From Hennigella sp049177145 (GTDB taxonomy: Bacteria; Bacillota_I; Bacilli_A; Mycoplasmatales; Mycoplasmoidaceae): a stretch of DNA of 64,000 bases. A model generated the notes under the pieces. That model ran no database searches. It was not told the origin of the DNA and saw only the letters and a program-made list of their open reading frames with translations. Location: the NCBI GenBank assembly GCA_049177145.1, contig CP185406.1, forward strand, positions 496,001-560,000, in the 5' to 3' direction. Made by a program: the position numbers and the translations under genes. Positions 41,002-51,781 of this stretch are shown here, piece after piece. The number at the start of each line of letters is the position of its first letter. The stretch's first letter is position 1.

Positions 41002-41883
41002 ATGAAATTATTTAAAAAATTACTACCAATAATTGGTTCTGTAAGTGTTGCATCAATTGTTGTGCCTCTTGGAACTTCATGTACTCCCAATGATACTTCG
41101 GGGTGATTGAAGGCCGATTACGATCTAGATGAAGAGGCTGAAGGATTTGTCAAATTATCTCAAGAAGAATTGCCTGCAGCTGATGAAAATTTAGCAACTA
41201 GAGACTATGCATGAGCAATTTATAACAATAAACAGACAGTTTATAATGATTACCGTGATTGACTAACAATCCTTGACAGAGTGGTGTTTGATTTACCATA
41301 TGCATTGTATATGTTAATACCCATATATTTACCAATTTCAATGGTTTACTCTGATGTAACCATGATGCGTGGAAGAATATCAAACTTCTCCGTTAACCCA
41401 TCGTTATATACTGTAACATATGATTTAGAAGTTAAAATGAATGTTGAATTAGGTGTTGAAATTCCATTAGTGACAGAATATGGTATTGATCCAAGCATTG
41501 TGTTTGCTGTCAAGGCTGACTTTAATGCACACTATGATAAATGTCCATTCTTTGTGGGACGTGATTATGTAAAATCATTCATTCACTCGTTAATACCTGA
41601 TCTTGTTGAAGATAAAGGTGCTGCTTGCATACTTAACATGAGCAGAATGATTCACGACCCTATTTGATCTGAAACATTAGGTTTTGATGTCGAGGTTGAA
41701 ACATATAATGAAACCATTGATTTTGGTCTTGGTTTTAATTCAAGCAGAGACTTATATGTTAATGCAAAACAACTTGCCGGCTTGGTGGGAATTGATAACA
41801 TATTAATGTTTGTTGGACAATTGCTTGGTGGCTGATCAAGTTATTATTATTCTGAAATGGAATGACCAAGTGAGGGCGAATAA
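41002..41883 (+). CDS. lipoprotein, paralogue of the preceding gene
   Basis: A 293-residue lipoprotein; signal MKLFKKLLPI and lipobox LGTSC (Cys27). A hydrophobic stretch FDLPYALYMLIPIYLPISM lies near 95-113, in a similar place to the helix of the preceding protein, and the closing GGWSSYYY motif is shared. The last two-thirds look strand-rich (VTYDLEVKMNVELGVEIP). An ideal GGAGG lies 9 bases before the ATG. The next gene starts two bases after its stop. Function unknown. Confidence 0.8.
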
Positions 41884-41885
41884 AT

Positions 41886-42998
41886 ATGAAAAAAATTAAA
41901 TTATTTAGTTCATTATTAAGTTTAAGTACTGCGTGTGGGATGATTGTTCCAGCAGCAGTAAGCTGTAGTAAGGGAGAGGGCGGTGAAGACCATCCTGTTA
42001 GAAAACAATGCCAAGTTTCATTATCTGAGGAATGTGCCGAAGGCTTTGTATTAGGAGTTACAAAAATTCCTGAGGGACACACACTACTTACTAGCATTCT
42101 TTGTAAAACACCACATTATTGTGATCTAGATGGTGGTCTTGATGTGACGGTGCAAGTCGGAGATAAAACTTTAGAAAAAGATGTAGATTATCAAGTTTCA
42201 TCTTATGATGTAACACTAAATCAATGTTATTATTGAACATTAGCAGTCTGAGGTGAAAATGTTATAGATGACATTGTAATTTCAATCGATGTTTCGCAAT
42301 TTGTTGAGGTATTTCCAATTCAGGTTGTGGTTCCTGATCGATTATTTGCACCCGTTTGAGCCGACCCAATACCCGTTGATGATATTCGAAAAGAAGGGCA
42401 AACCAACATGATAACAATTCACTGCTCTCAAAACTACTTTGTCATGCCGGACCTTATGAACTATCCCCCAATCGAAATTGAATTTGATCCTGACATGACT
42501 TCAGCCGCAACCGAACCTGGATGAAATTTTGTAGATTCAGATCACCCATGATTATTCACAGATATACAGCTTCTTGTTAATTTTGGTCCATATGATCCGG
42601 ATTCTACTTTAACAATAATGTGTGAACTATTAGAACAAGACATGCTTCCTAATGTATTGTATGAAGGACATAGATTGGATGGTGGCGACCCGGTGATTGA
42701 GGGCGAGGACTTTGAAGCCGAGGGATCTTTGGCGGGTGGTGAAATAATTCTAAGAGAGATAGCTGGCGGCGCCTTTGTACCAGACCCTACAGATCCAGAA
42801 AAACCCGATGTTAACTACATATCATTTGCTGACTGATGCATTGAGGACGAGGATTATGAAATAGAGTTAGCACCAGCCATGACCAATGGCAGGGAATGGC
42901 TTTCTTTTAAATTCAATATGTCTTTCTATCTAAAACTTTTCGATAGTACAAAATATTACTTCAAAAAAGATATGACAATCAATTTTGGGTTCCAATAA
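41886..42998 (+). CDS. lipoprotein, strand-rich, function unknown
   Basis: A 370-residue acidic lipoprotein (lipobox AAVSC, Cys27) with no long second hydrophobic segment. It is rich in Asp, Glu, Pro and Cys; two pairs of cysteines (QCQ...EEC and LCK...YCD) near residues 38-84 could form disulfides, unusual for a mycoplasma surface protein. The rest reads as beta strands separated by DPD/DPT turns. Last gene of the operon, followed by a strong terminator. No family recognised. Confidence 0.78.
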
Positions 42999-43015
42999 TC
43001 GTCAACTCTTGTAAA

Positions 43016-43041
43016 GAAAAAGAGGCTTTGCCTCTTTTTTT
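43016..43041 (+). terminator. intrinsic terminator
   Basis: AAAAAGAGGC / GCCTCTTTTTTT with a TTT loop after the three-lipoprotein operon. Confidence 0.88.
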
Positions 43042-43067
43042 ATATAATTCATATGAAAGGAAAGATT

Positions 43068-43493
43068 ATGTCAGAAACAGTAAAAGATTCAAAATCATCT
43101 TTCAAAGGATTAATGAATGGAATTATTATTACTACTATAGTAACATTCGCAATAGCTCTAGTATTAGTAATATTAATTTTCACTATAGGTGCTACAGCCG
43201 CAACTGAAGGTGGCATTATGGCATTTACAGGAATAACATTAGTCTTTAGCATTATTTCAATTATTTGTAATATTGCTTGGATAGTTTGTGTAGCAATAGC
43301 ACTAGCTAGAGTATCTAATGTAAAACAATATATTAACCCAACACATTTTAGAATTGAGTTTGGAATTTTCTTAGGTTTATATGTATTGTTTTGAATTATA
43401 GGATCATTTGTTCCGGTTGTTGGTACACTTCAAACAATCGACTTGATAGTTGCATTAGTGTTTGCAATCATACACAAAAATAAATTGAAATAA
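43068..43493 (+). CDS. small membrane protein with three to four helices
   Basis: A 141-residue protein with helices at about 18-40, 50-82 and 100-125, and short charged ends. The ATG at 43068 is preferred over one five codons earlier because GAAAGGA lies at the right distance. One UGA. No family recognised. It stands alone between two terminators and converges on fumC. Confidence 0.7.
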
Positions 43494-43518
43494 AAAAAGA
43501 GGCTCTGCCTCTTTTTTT
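43492..43518. terminator. bidirectional intrinsic terminator
   Basis: AAAAAAAGAGGC / GCCTCTTTTTTT with TCT loop; overlaps the fumC stop codon on the minus strand. Nearly the same sequence as the terminator at 43016. Confidence 0.88.
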
Positions 43519-44887
43519 AGCCAACCATCTTGCTTGGAACAACTATCTTATCAAATTCTTTATCTGATAGGTAGCCAAGTTTTCTAGCAGCTTCTTTTAA
43601 TGTGATTGACTCTTTTTGTGCTAATTTAGAAATATCAGCAGCTTTTTCATAACCAATCTTAACATTTAATGCTGTTACTAACATTAAGTCACGATATAGG
43701 TTGTATTCAATCTTCTTTAAGTTTGGTTTAATACCAATTACACATTTTCTTGTGAATGAATCCATACCATCAGCCAATAAGTTAATAGATTGGTTGATTG
43801 AATAGATCATCATTGGCATAAATGTGTTAAGTTGGTAGTTACCCATTGCATTACCTAATGTAACACAAGTATCATTACCAATTACTCTGATGCAAAGCAT
43901 CATCATTGCTTCACATTGAGTTGGATTAACCTTACCTGGCATGATTGAACTTCCTGGTTCATTAGATGGAATAATAATTTCACCAATACCACAGTTTGGT
44001 CCAGATGCTAGGAATCTAACATCATTTGCAATCTTAATTAAGCTTTCAGCTAAAGTCTTAAGTGCTGCATGGTAGTGACTTACACTATCTTTAGAACTTA
44101 AACCTTGGAATTTGTTTGGTAAAGCAGTGAACTTAATACCAATCATCTTAGATAATTCAGCACAAACTGATTTATCAAAGTTCTTTGGAGTGTTAAGTCC
44201 AGTACCAACAGCTGTACCACCAATACATAATTGGTTGATGTATTTGCTTGAATCAATAATCATATCTCTTGAGTTTTCTAACATTGCAACTCAAGCAGAG
44301 ATTTCTTGACCTAATCTAACTGGTGTAGCATCTTGCAAGTGTGTACGACCAACTTTAATAATCTTTCAAGTTTTCTTAACAAGAACTTTTAGTTCTTTAA
44401 TTAACTTTTCAAGATTAGGTAATAGTTTTTCTTTAGTTAATGTTGCAATAACTAAATGCATAGCTGTTGGGAAAACATCATTACTTGATTGACTCATATT
44501 AACATGGTCATTAGGGTGAATGAATTTTTCTTTCTTAGCTTCATAGTTAGCACGATAAGCTACCACTTCATTAACATTCATGTTTGTTTGTGTACCACTA
44601 CCTGTTTGTCATATAGATAATGGGAAGTTGTTAGCAAGTTTACCCGCAAGAATTTCATCACAAACTTTTACGATTGCAACTTTCTTAGCATTATCTAACT
44701 TGCCAACTTTTGCGTTAGCAATAGCACAAGCTTTCTTTATATATGTAATACACTTGATTAATTGCTTTGGCATTTTTTCATCAGAGATAGTAAAGTTTTG
44801 TTTACTTCTTTGAGTTTGTGCACCTCAAAATACGTTTCCAGGAACTTTTATGGTGCCTAAAGTATCCTTCATTAATTTCATTTTCAT
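43517..44887 (-). CDS. fumC: class II fumarase
   Basis: A 456-residue enzyme adding water to fumarate to give malate. All fumarase marks are present: WGAQTQRS near 20-27, QTGSGTQTNMNVNEV, SQSSNDVFPTAM, RTHLQDATP, GGTAVGTGLN, GSSIMPGKVNPTQCEA and LMLVTALN. Three nearby Met codons (44887, 44881, 44872) could start it; 44887 has AAGAG at the best distance. UGA codons are Trp. It is the likely partner of malic enzyme for turning fumarate into pyruvate. A 26-base palindrome lies just upstream. Confidence 0.92.
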
Positions 44888-44896
44888 AACTCTTAT

Positions 44897-44902
44897 ATTA
44901 TA
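44897..44902 (-). promoter_or_regulatory. -10 box of fumC
   Basis: TATAAT on the minus strand ten bases before the fumC ATG, touching the edge of the palindrome at 44900-44925. Confidence 0.5.
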
Positions 44903-44925
44903 CTTTAACACTAGTGTTAAAGTAT
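44900..44925. promoter_or_regulatory. 26-base perfect palindrome, candidate operator
   Basis: Half site ATACTTTAACACT followed by its exact reverse complement, with no spacer. It has no T tract and lies between divergent genes, touching the fumC -10 box and covering the -35 region of the plus-strand promoter, so it is placed to block both. Confidence 0.65.
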
Positions 44926-44938
44926 TAAGTAAATGTTT

Positions 44939-44961
44939 TATAATGATTAAAGAGATATAAT
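44939..44961 (+). promoter_or_regulatory. two candidate -10 boxes of the BIG2-type lipoprotein gene
   Basis: TATAAT occurs at 44939-44944 and again at 44956-44961, before the ATG at 44978. For the first, the -35 position falls inside the palindrome. Confidence 0.45.
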
Positions 44962-44977
44962 ACTAATAAGATTAAGA

Positions 44978-46468
44978 ATGAAAAAAATTATTTCATTATT
45001 TACTTTATTACCTACCTCTTGTTTAGTAACAACAGGGTTTTTGTCTTGTACGTCATCAACAACAAACAATAACATTAATTTGCCACAAGAGTCTGTGTTC
45101 AAAATTATTAACCCGCGCACAATGTTTAATCCAAATGACACATACCAATTTAAAGCAGAGTATACAATTGACTCTAATAATGAAGATAAAACGACTTGAA
45201 CATCAAGTAACCCTAATATTGCAACAATTGATGAAGAAGGAAATTTTACAGCCCTAAAAGAAGGGGCAACATATATAACTGCAACTTGGCAAGAAGAGCC
45301 AAAACCTTCTGATAGGATTTTAGTGAACGTTAGTTCAACTTATAAGAAATTAACATTTAATAATATGCAGACAAAAGCTATGACTGTTGATTGTCATGAC
45401 ATGATAGATAATGATGGCAACCCATTCATTATTCGTTTCATATCTGCAACATATGAAAAAGGCGGTGGGTCTAGACCTATACATAATCAATTAAAAATGA
45501 GCGATATTGAGATCGTTTATCAAGGGTCTATTATTAACTCAAATTGTACATTAGCCTATAATAAATTAACCATCCCCGCTCAATATACAAATGATGCTAT
45601 AACTATTAATTATTTAGGTAGTGAAATAGCTGACTGGATAACATGAAATGACATTATGTCAATTAGCAATGAAGATGTGCAAAATGAAGATGAAAAAGAT
45701 ACAATAAAGGAATATTTTTTGTTGGGAGATTACAAAAAAGTATATCGTAATGGAGGCTATTTTAGTAGAGCACGGATTGTTGATTTTTATCATGATACAT
45801 TTTTAGGTCATATTGGTGATATTGACAAGGAAGTACCTGTACCAACTACATGAGAAATGTATGATGATGCTATTGAGTTATGTTGAGGGTGCACTGAGAC
45901 ACCATATGCAAACTTAGTATGATATGGACTTCCTTATTGAGGATCAGATAAAGAACTTCATGAGGCTAATAAAATAAGAGATGTCTGTGAGTATGAATAT
46001 AAAAATAATTTTACTGGGTTGGAAACTAGAGAAACTATTAAATGTTCAGAAGGGAATGATGATTTAAAGTCAGAAGATCATTTCTTTGTTGGGTCTCTGG
46101 CTGAATATACAGGTCAAATAATTGAAGATATAACACAAATAGAAAACATCAGAGAAGAATATAAAGGAAAAGATGGTGAAATTTATGCTTTCTTTGATCC
46201 TAATGCTTTTATATCAACCCAAACAACAAACCAAGCCAGACTCATCAAATCAAGAGTTCAACATTTTGCTAATAAAAATGACGACGATGATGATGCTAAC
46301 TATTATTTTACAAGATTGCCGTGAAGAGCCCCAGAGACCGGAACACATCACGTGACATATGGAGATGAAATAGTTTTAATTAACCTTTTAGATGGTTCAA
46401 TTTGCCCGCTTGAACATAAACAAGGAAATGATCACAAGCATTGTGCATTTTTAATGTTTTGCATCTAA
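44978..46468 (+). CDS. lipoprotein with bacterial Ig-like (BIG2) domain
   Basis: A 496-residue lipoprotein (lipobox GFLSC, Cys24). Residues 40-115 show the BIG2 pattern: a strand start, TTWTSSNPNIATIDEEGNFTALKEGATYITATW. The rest is unassigned, Trp- and acid-rich, with NDDDDDANYYF near 445. BIG2 domains are common in surface adhesins. Divergent from fumC across the palindrome; followed by the LRR lipoprotein gene 52 bases on. Seven or more UGA codons. Confidence 0.82.
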
Positions 46469-46508
46469 CCTAAACCTATTATCTTTTTATTTTTTTTAAT
46501 ATAAAATA

Positions 46509-46523
46509 TATAATATTTTAATG
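46509..46523 (+). promoter_or_regulatory. promoter giving a leaderless lipoprotein mRNA
   Basis: TATAAT at 46509-46514 ends six bases before the ATG at 46521; no ribosome-binding site fits between. Confidence 0.55.
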
Positions 46524-48788
46524 AAACCATCTTTGCTTTTAAAAAAAATAGGTTTTTTAGTTGCGACCACATCAGCCCCTTTAGCTGGATGCGTTGCAAT
46601 TTCTGCATCTGATAGTTTTTGAGTTTCAAATAGAACTAAAATCATTCCACCAGGATATTTATCACTATCATCTGATGGTAAGACATTAAATGGTTTCAAA
46701 GAAAATATAACCGTTAGGGATATCCAAACACACAGATATACAACATTACAAATCCCAAATAATGTCGAAACAATCGCACCTTATGCATTTTCTTATATGT
46801 TTGGTGATGATATAACTGAAGTTTCAACTATCATACTAAATAATGATTTACAAACTATTGGTGATGGAGCATTTAAAAACTGTAGTAACATTGAAAGTGT
46901 TAATTTTAATGAAATAGCAGATGGTAATTTGAAGTATATTGGTAAAGAATCTTTTGCGGGCTGTGGTATTATAAGATCTATTGATATACCAAAACATGTA
47001 GAGACAATTGGAGATTATGCATTTTCATATTGCACACATATGGATGGAAATATTTTTATTCCTTCATCTGTTACTAAAGTTGGAGTACGTGCTTTTGCTG
47101 AGTGTCACAAACTCTGTGGTTTAAATTTACTTGATTTCGAAGAAATACCAGATTGATTATGAAGAAATAAACAAATTTTTCAAAATTCAGGTCAAGATTC
47201 TAAAAAATATAATTTTATCAACGTAAGAATTAATAAATCAAGTAGAAAAGAATGAGAAGAAGCATTAGTTAATAGACAACAACTTTCTGGAGGATATGCA
47301 AACTTTGACATTATTGAGCACAATGCTATTGACGAATCTTATTTGGATATTGATACATCAAAATCAAAACATATTTTAAAAGGCTTTAAGACAACGGAAA
47401 TTGATTTTGAATCTTATGATGCACTAGTTGTTCCGTCAAGTGTTGACGAAATTGCCGAAAATGCTTTTTTAGATGTGATTAAAACCGGTAACATTAAACT
47501 TATATTCTCAGCCCCACTTGCAACTATTCATAAAAAAGCTTTTATGAATTGTACAGGAATTACAGAAATTATATTTAATGAAAAAAGTGTATCAGAAATT
47601 GAATCTAGTGCATTTGAAAATTGTACAAACATTAGTGGATCATTAATTTTAGATGAATCAACATTACTAATCGAATCTCAAGCGTTTTTAAATTGTAGTA
47701 GCTTGAATTCATTAATTTTTGATACAGATCAAGCAAATTGTGAAATTGGCTTTGCTGCATTTGCTGGATGTAAAAGCTTATCATTAATAGATGTTAGTAA
47801 ATTTCCAGAAAATGTGATGCCTCAAAATTGATACAACCCAAATCAAGGTGATGAAAGATTGCCTTTTGATGATATTTGTGATACCGGGTCAATCAATATT
47901 CATTCTGAAGCACACCCAGAAGACTGAACAAATAAGTTTCACGACTGTGGATTGAGCGCCGTAGGACAGCCTATTCCAGATCAATCCAGCTTATATTACT
48001 GAACAATAAACGATTCTTTTGTTGAGCCATTTGGTCCAGAACATTATCAAACAATTAAAAATGCGACACAAATATTAGGTTTGACAGATGAGGCAAAAGC
48101 ACGTGTTAGAAATTATACTTACATACAAATTGGCGACTACACTGAGCAAATATGTGGGTCTGCATTTGCTCGTGTTTTTGAATATGATGATGATTACAAA
48201 ATGTATTGAAACCTACAACTAAATAATGGTATAAAAGAAATATCTTCATCAGCATTTCAACATTGTACCGGCATCCAAGGTCCATTAATTTTACCTAATT
48301 CACTTACAACAATTGATTTTGGTGCTTTCGAGGAATGTTCGCGAATTTGTGGCAACCTAATTTTGCCGATTCACTTAGAGACAATAGGTCCTTATGCATT
48401 TGATTGTGATTATTTAATTTCGAATGATAATTTGATCATTCCTGACAGTGTTAAAACGATAGGAAGCTACGCTTTTAGGTGAACAAAAATTAAAAAAATA
48501 TCATTTGGGACAACAATACCAGAAATGAATACAGAAAACGGCGACTCTTTTGGTTCAATGAAAGAACTAAAAGAATTAAATTTGACTAAGTGAACTATTG
48601 ATGGATTTAATGAAAAATACTCTGGTCAAAGCAAGTTATTTTATGGTTTATGAGTCGATTCAGAAGGTGAGGGATACCAAGGCAAGGTTGTGGTTAAGGC
48701 CAAAGATGATACAGAAAAATCAGCATGACTACAAGCTCTTGAAAATAATGGTTTGAACACCGAAAAATGGGAAATAGTTTATGAGTAG
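46521..48788 (+). CDS. BspA-type leucine-rich-repeat lipoprotein
   Basis: A 755-residue lipoprotein (lipobox LAGC, Cys24). From about residue 75 it carries tandem LRR_5 units of roughly 23 residues, with the telltale IPxxVxxIGxxAFxxC core (for example HVETIGDYAFSYC, SVTKVGVRAFAEC, SALTLIESQAFLNC-like). Two blocks of repeats (about 75-215 and 280-440) and a third near 560-680 are separated by non-repeat linkers. Such surface repeats act in adhesion in oral and gut bacteria and are expanded in trichomonads. Its stop overlaps the next start by eight bases. Confidence 0.88.
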
Positions 48789-50046
48789 AATTAGAAACAA
48801 AATAATTAAATCATTACTATCTGGTTGTTTATTAACAACCCCAATTTTCTTGTCACTTATTTCTTGTTCAAAAGAAGAGGAAGAAAAAATCACTAAAATT
48901 ACTTTATTTTTGCCTAGAAATAATGTTCGACCAGGAGAGACGCTATCTGTTAAAGCAATTGTAGATCCTGGCCACATAAGAACCAATGATTTAAATTGAT
49001 CATTGTCAAATGCACCAGATGGTGTCACTATATCCAATATGGGAGTTATTTCTGTTCCAGAAGACCTTCAAATAGATAGCATTAGAAACATTACCATAAC
49101 AGCGGGTGTTAAGGACGGCCGCGATGTATTTGGTGAAATTGATGCCGCAATTCTTCCCAAACCAAATTTAGATTTCCAAGGTTTTGTCAATGATGAAATT
49201 CAGTATTTAGGTAGAGATCATAAAGTTACATCAATGAAGATAAATCAAATCACTGATTTTATCTATGAAACTGAGGGATATATCGATCTATTTGTAGGTG
49301 ATGACCGCACTGAGGCGCCGCCATATTTTACATCATGGTTTTATTTTCAACCAATTATTAGTTCGGTAACAAAAAACTACATGGCATTTAAATTGGATGG
49401 TGGATCATCCGAAAAGCATGGCATTCAATGAGACGGTGGGTACATCGACGGTGTTTGAGTAGAACAAATTCCTGACTTTTTAACAATCGATCCATCTTGC
49501 CCGCTTGATCTTATTACTGTTAATTTTTCTTGTGATCCAAGGGTTGTACTAAAAATTCATTTAAACATTTGATTAAACCAATCACAAATTACAGCAGCAA
49601 ATATGTGATATATTCCTGATGATACAGAACATATTCATAACCTTGAAATGCTTTTTGAAGGAAATTATCAGACAAATCTTTTCTGTCCATCTCAATGGTC
49701 TGCGGGAGAAAAATATTATACAAATCACATTGGTAAGCTATATGTTTCGCGAGCAGCAAGAGAATATACCGAATTTATCATAGATGATTTTGAAGAGCAA
49801 ATTGAGGAACAATCAATTGCAGATGCATTAACTGTTGAAGTAACAAATCGTGATATGTATATCCGTCCATATGATCACATGAGAATATATGAATTTGATG
49901 TTAACTACACATTTGATTTGGAAAAAATGCAATGAGCATCCTTTTATAAATATAAATCATTTTTCTTGGGGACAATAAATATACGTGATCCGTTTTTTCC
50001 TTCATCAAAACCAGGATGATTAGATATGTATATTGAGTGAATATAA
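48781..50046 (+). CDS. lipoprotein with Ig-like N-domain
   Basis: A 421-residue lipoprotein (lipobox SLISC, Cys29). Residues 35-120 look like a BIG2-type fold: KITLFLPRNNVRPGETLSVKA, WSLSNAPDGVTISNMGVISVP. The remainder is a strand-rich, aromatic domain I cannot name. It overlaps the LRR gene upstream by eight bases (the start lies inside that gene), so they are translated together. UGA codons are Trp. Confidence 0.78.
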
Positions 50047-50056
50047 TAGCATAGTT

Positions 50057-51736
50057 ATGAAGAAACACAATCTGTTAAAAGCATTATCTTTATTATGCCT
50101 TCCATTAGGGGCACTATGTTTTTCTTCAACATTAGTTTCGTGCTATGAACATCAAAAAAAACAAACCACAAAAAGCATCGATGGTACAGATTGAGATGGA
50201 CGTATTAGGGGTTCGTTTGCTGAAGGCGACTATGAAATAGATGAGCAACAAGAAACGATTACTTATACTTGTGGCATAGGCATTCAAGCTATTGATTTGG
50301 TAATACCGGACTATGTAACATTTGGCGACAAAAAACTAAAGGTATATTTAGGAGAACAATGCTTTTTAAATTGTTCGGATTTGATCGGATATGTCGAATT
50401 AAATTCGTTTATAGATAGAATACCCGATTATTGTTTTGCACAGTGTGCAAGATTGAATGGATTATTATTAAATACCAAACTGATAGCAATTGGCAAAATG
50501 GCATTTTTTGACTGCCCATTATTTGAAAAAATAGCTATTTTAAACTATCCGTATTTAGATGCTGACTGAGCCCTTTCAATAATATCAATTGGTGATTATG
50601 CATTTTATAAATGCATGTTATCTGGAGACTTGATCTTTACTAATAAATTACAGCATTTGGGCGCCTATTGTTTTGACGAATGTTTTAAAATTAATTCCGT
50701 TAATTTAGCTATTTGTGAATCAATTAAAATAATCCCGACGGCAGCTTTTTCTGGATGTTCAAGCATTAGTGTTGTTTATTTACCACCCAATTTACAAGAG
50801 ATAGGTGAACTTGCTTTTAAAGATTGTACAAACTTACAACATGTTATTCTTCCAAAAGATAATATGAACATTAAACTAGGTAAATACTGTTTTGAGAAAT
50901 GCCGCAAATTATTGGATTTCTCTAGACATTTTACTATTGTTGGAGATTTGCCAACAGGAGCATTTGCTTTTAATGAATCATTATTGTCCACACCATGAAG
51001 CGCTGAATTTGGTTTAAATAAAATAATAGAAAAAAATGCTTTCGCATCATGTTCGATATCTAGTGTTGTGTTTGAACCTGATGCAATTGATGATGTGGAA
51101 GATTATGCATTCTCATCTTGTAGTAATTTGGCAGTTATCGATTTCTCGTTATATGACCCATTAACACCACCAGATTGAACTGGAACGCACATTTTTTATG
51201 ATTGTAACCAATCTGGAACTGTATACTTGCCAAATGGTGGATTAATGTCGCGAGAATGGAGAGAGTTCTTATTAAGCATTGATTTAAGTGATTCTTGAAA
51301 TATTAAAGAAAAACAACCATGAGTTAGATATATTTGTCCACCAAAACACATATTGGAAGCACACGCGGGTGGAGCCTACACTCCAGGACACGGTTGAGAA
51401 TATTGAGCATTTTTTGACAATGAATATTTTACATTTATTCAAAATGATGACACTAGTTTTGAGGGCGACACTATTAAAGTTGAATTTAATATAATAGACC
51501 CAGAATATGTTGATCAATTCGGTCTTTCAGCAAATTTTTTACCTAAATTAAATGCAAATTCTAATGATATAGAGAAAAAATATGAATTTGATGTAAATGG
51601 GATTTCATATAAGGGCAGACAAGAGGTGCCGGCCGGAACAGAGCTCCACTTCACATTACGTTATTATTACAGAGACTTTTTAATTCCAACTGATGACCCA
51701 GCCCCTGTGTTCACCATAATATTTGATGATGATTAA
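50057..51736 (+). CDS. BspA-type leucine-rich-repeat lipoprotein
   Basis: A 559-residue lipoprotein (lipobox TLVSC, Cys29). LRR_5 units run from about 90 to 370 (for example LQEIGELAFKDCTNL, IKIIPTAAFSGCSSI, VEDYAFSSCSNL). After about 400 comes a non-repeat, strand-rich domain ending in FTIIFDDD. Third gene of the plus-strand run 46521-51736. It converges on another LRR lipoprotein with no clear terminator between. Confidence 0.87.
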
Positions 51737-51781
51737 AATTAATCAAAGATAATATTGAGACAAGGCACATATAATCATTAA

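Noticed and set aside
44900..44925. CIRCE/HrcA operator at the palindrome
   Set aside because: The half site TTAACACT is near TTAGCACT, but the nine-base spacer of CIRCE is missing and no chaperone gene follows.
44900..44925. Terminator at the palindrome
   Set aside because: It lies between divergent starts, not at a gene end, and has no T run on either side.
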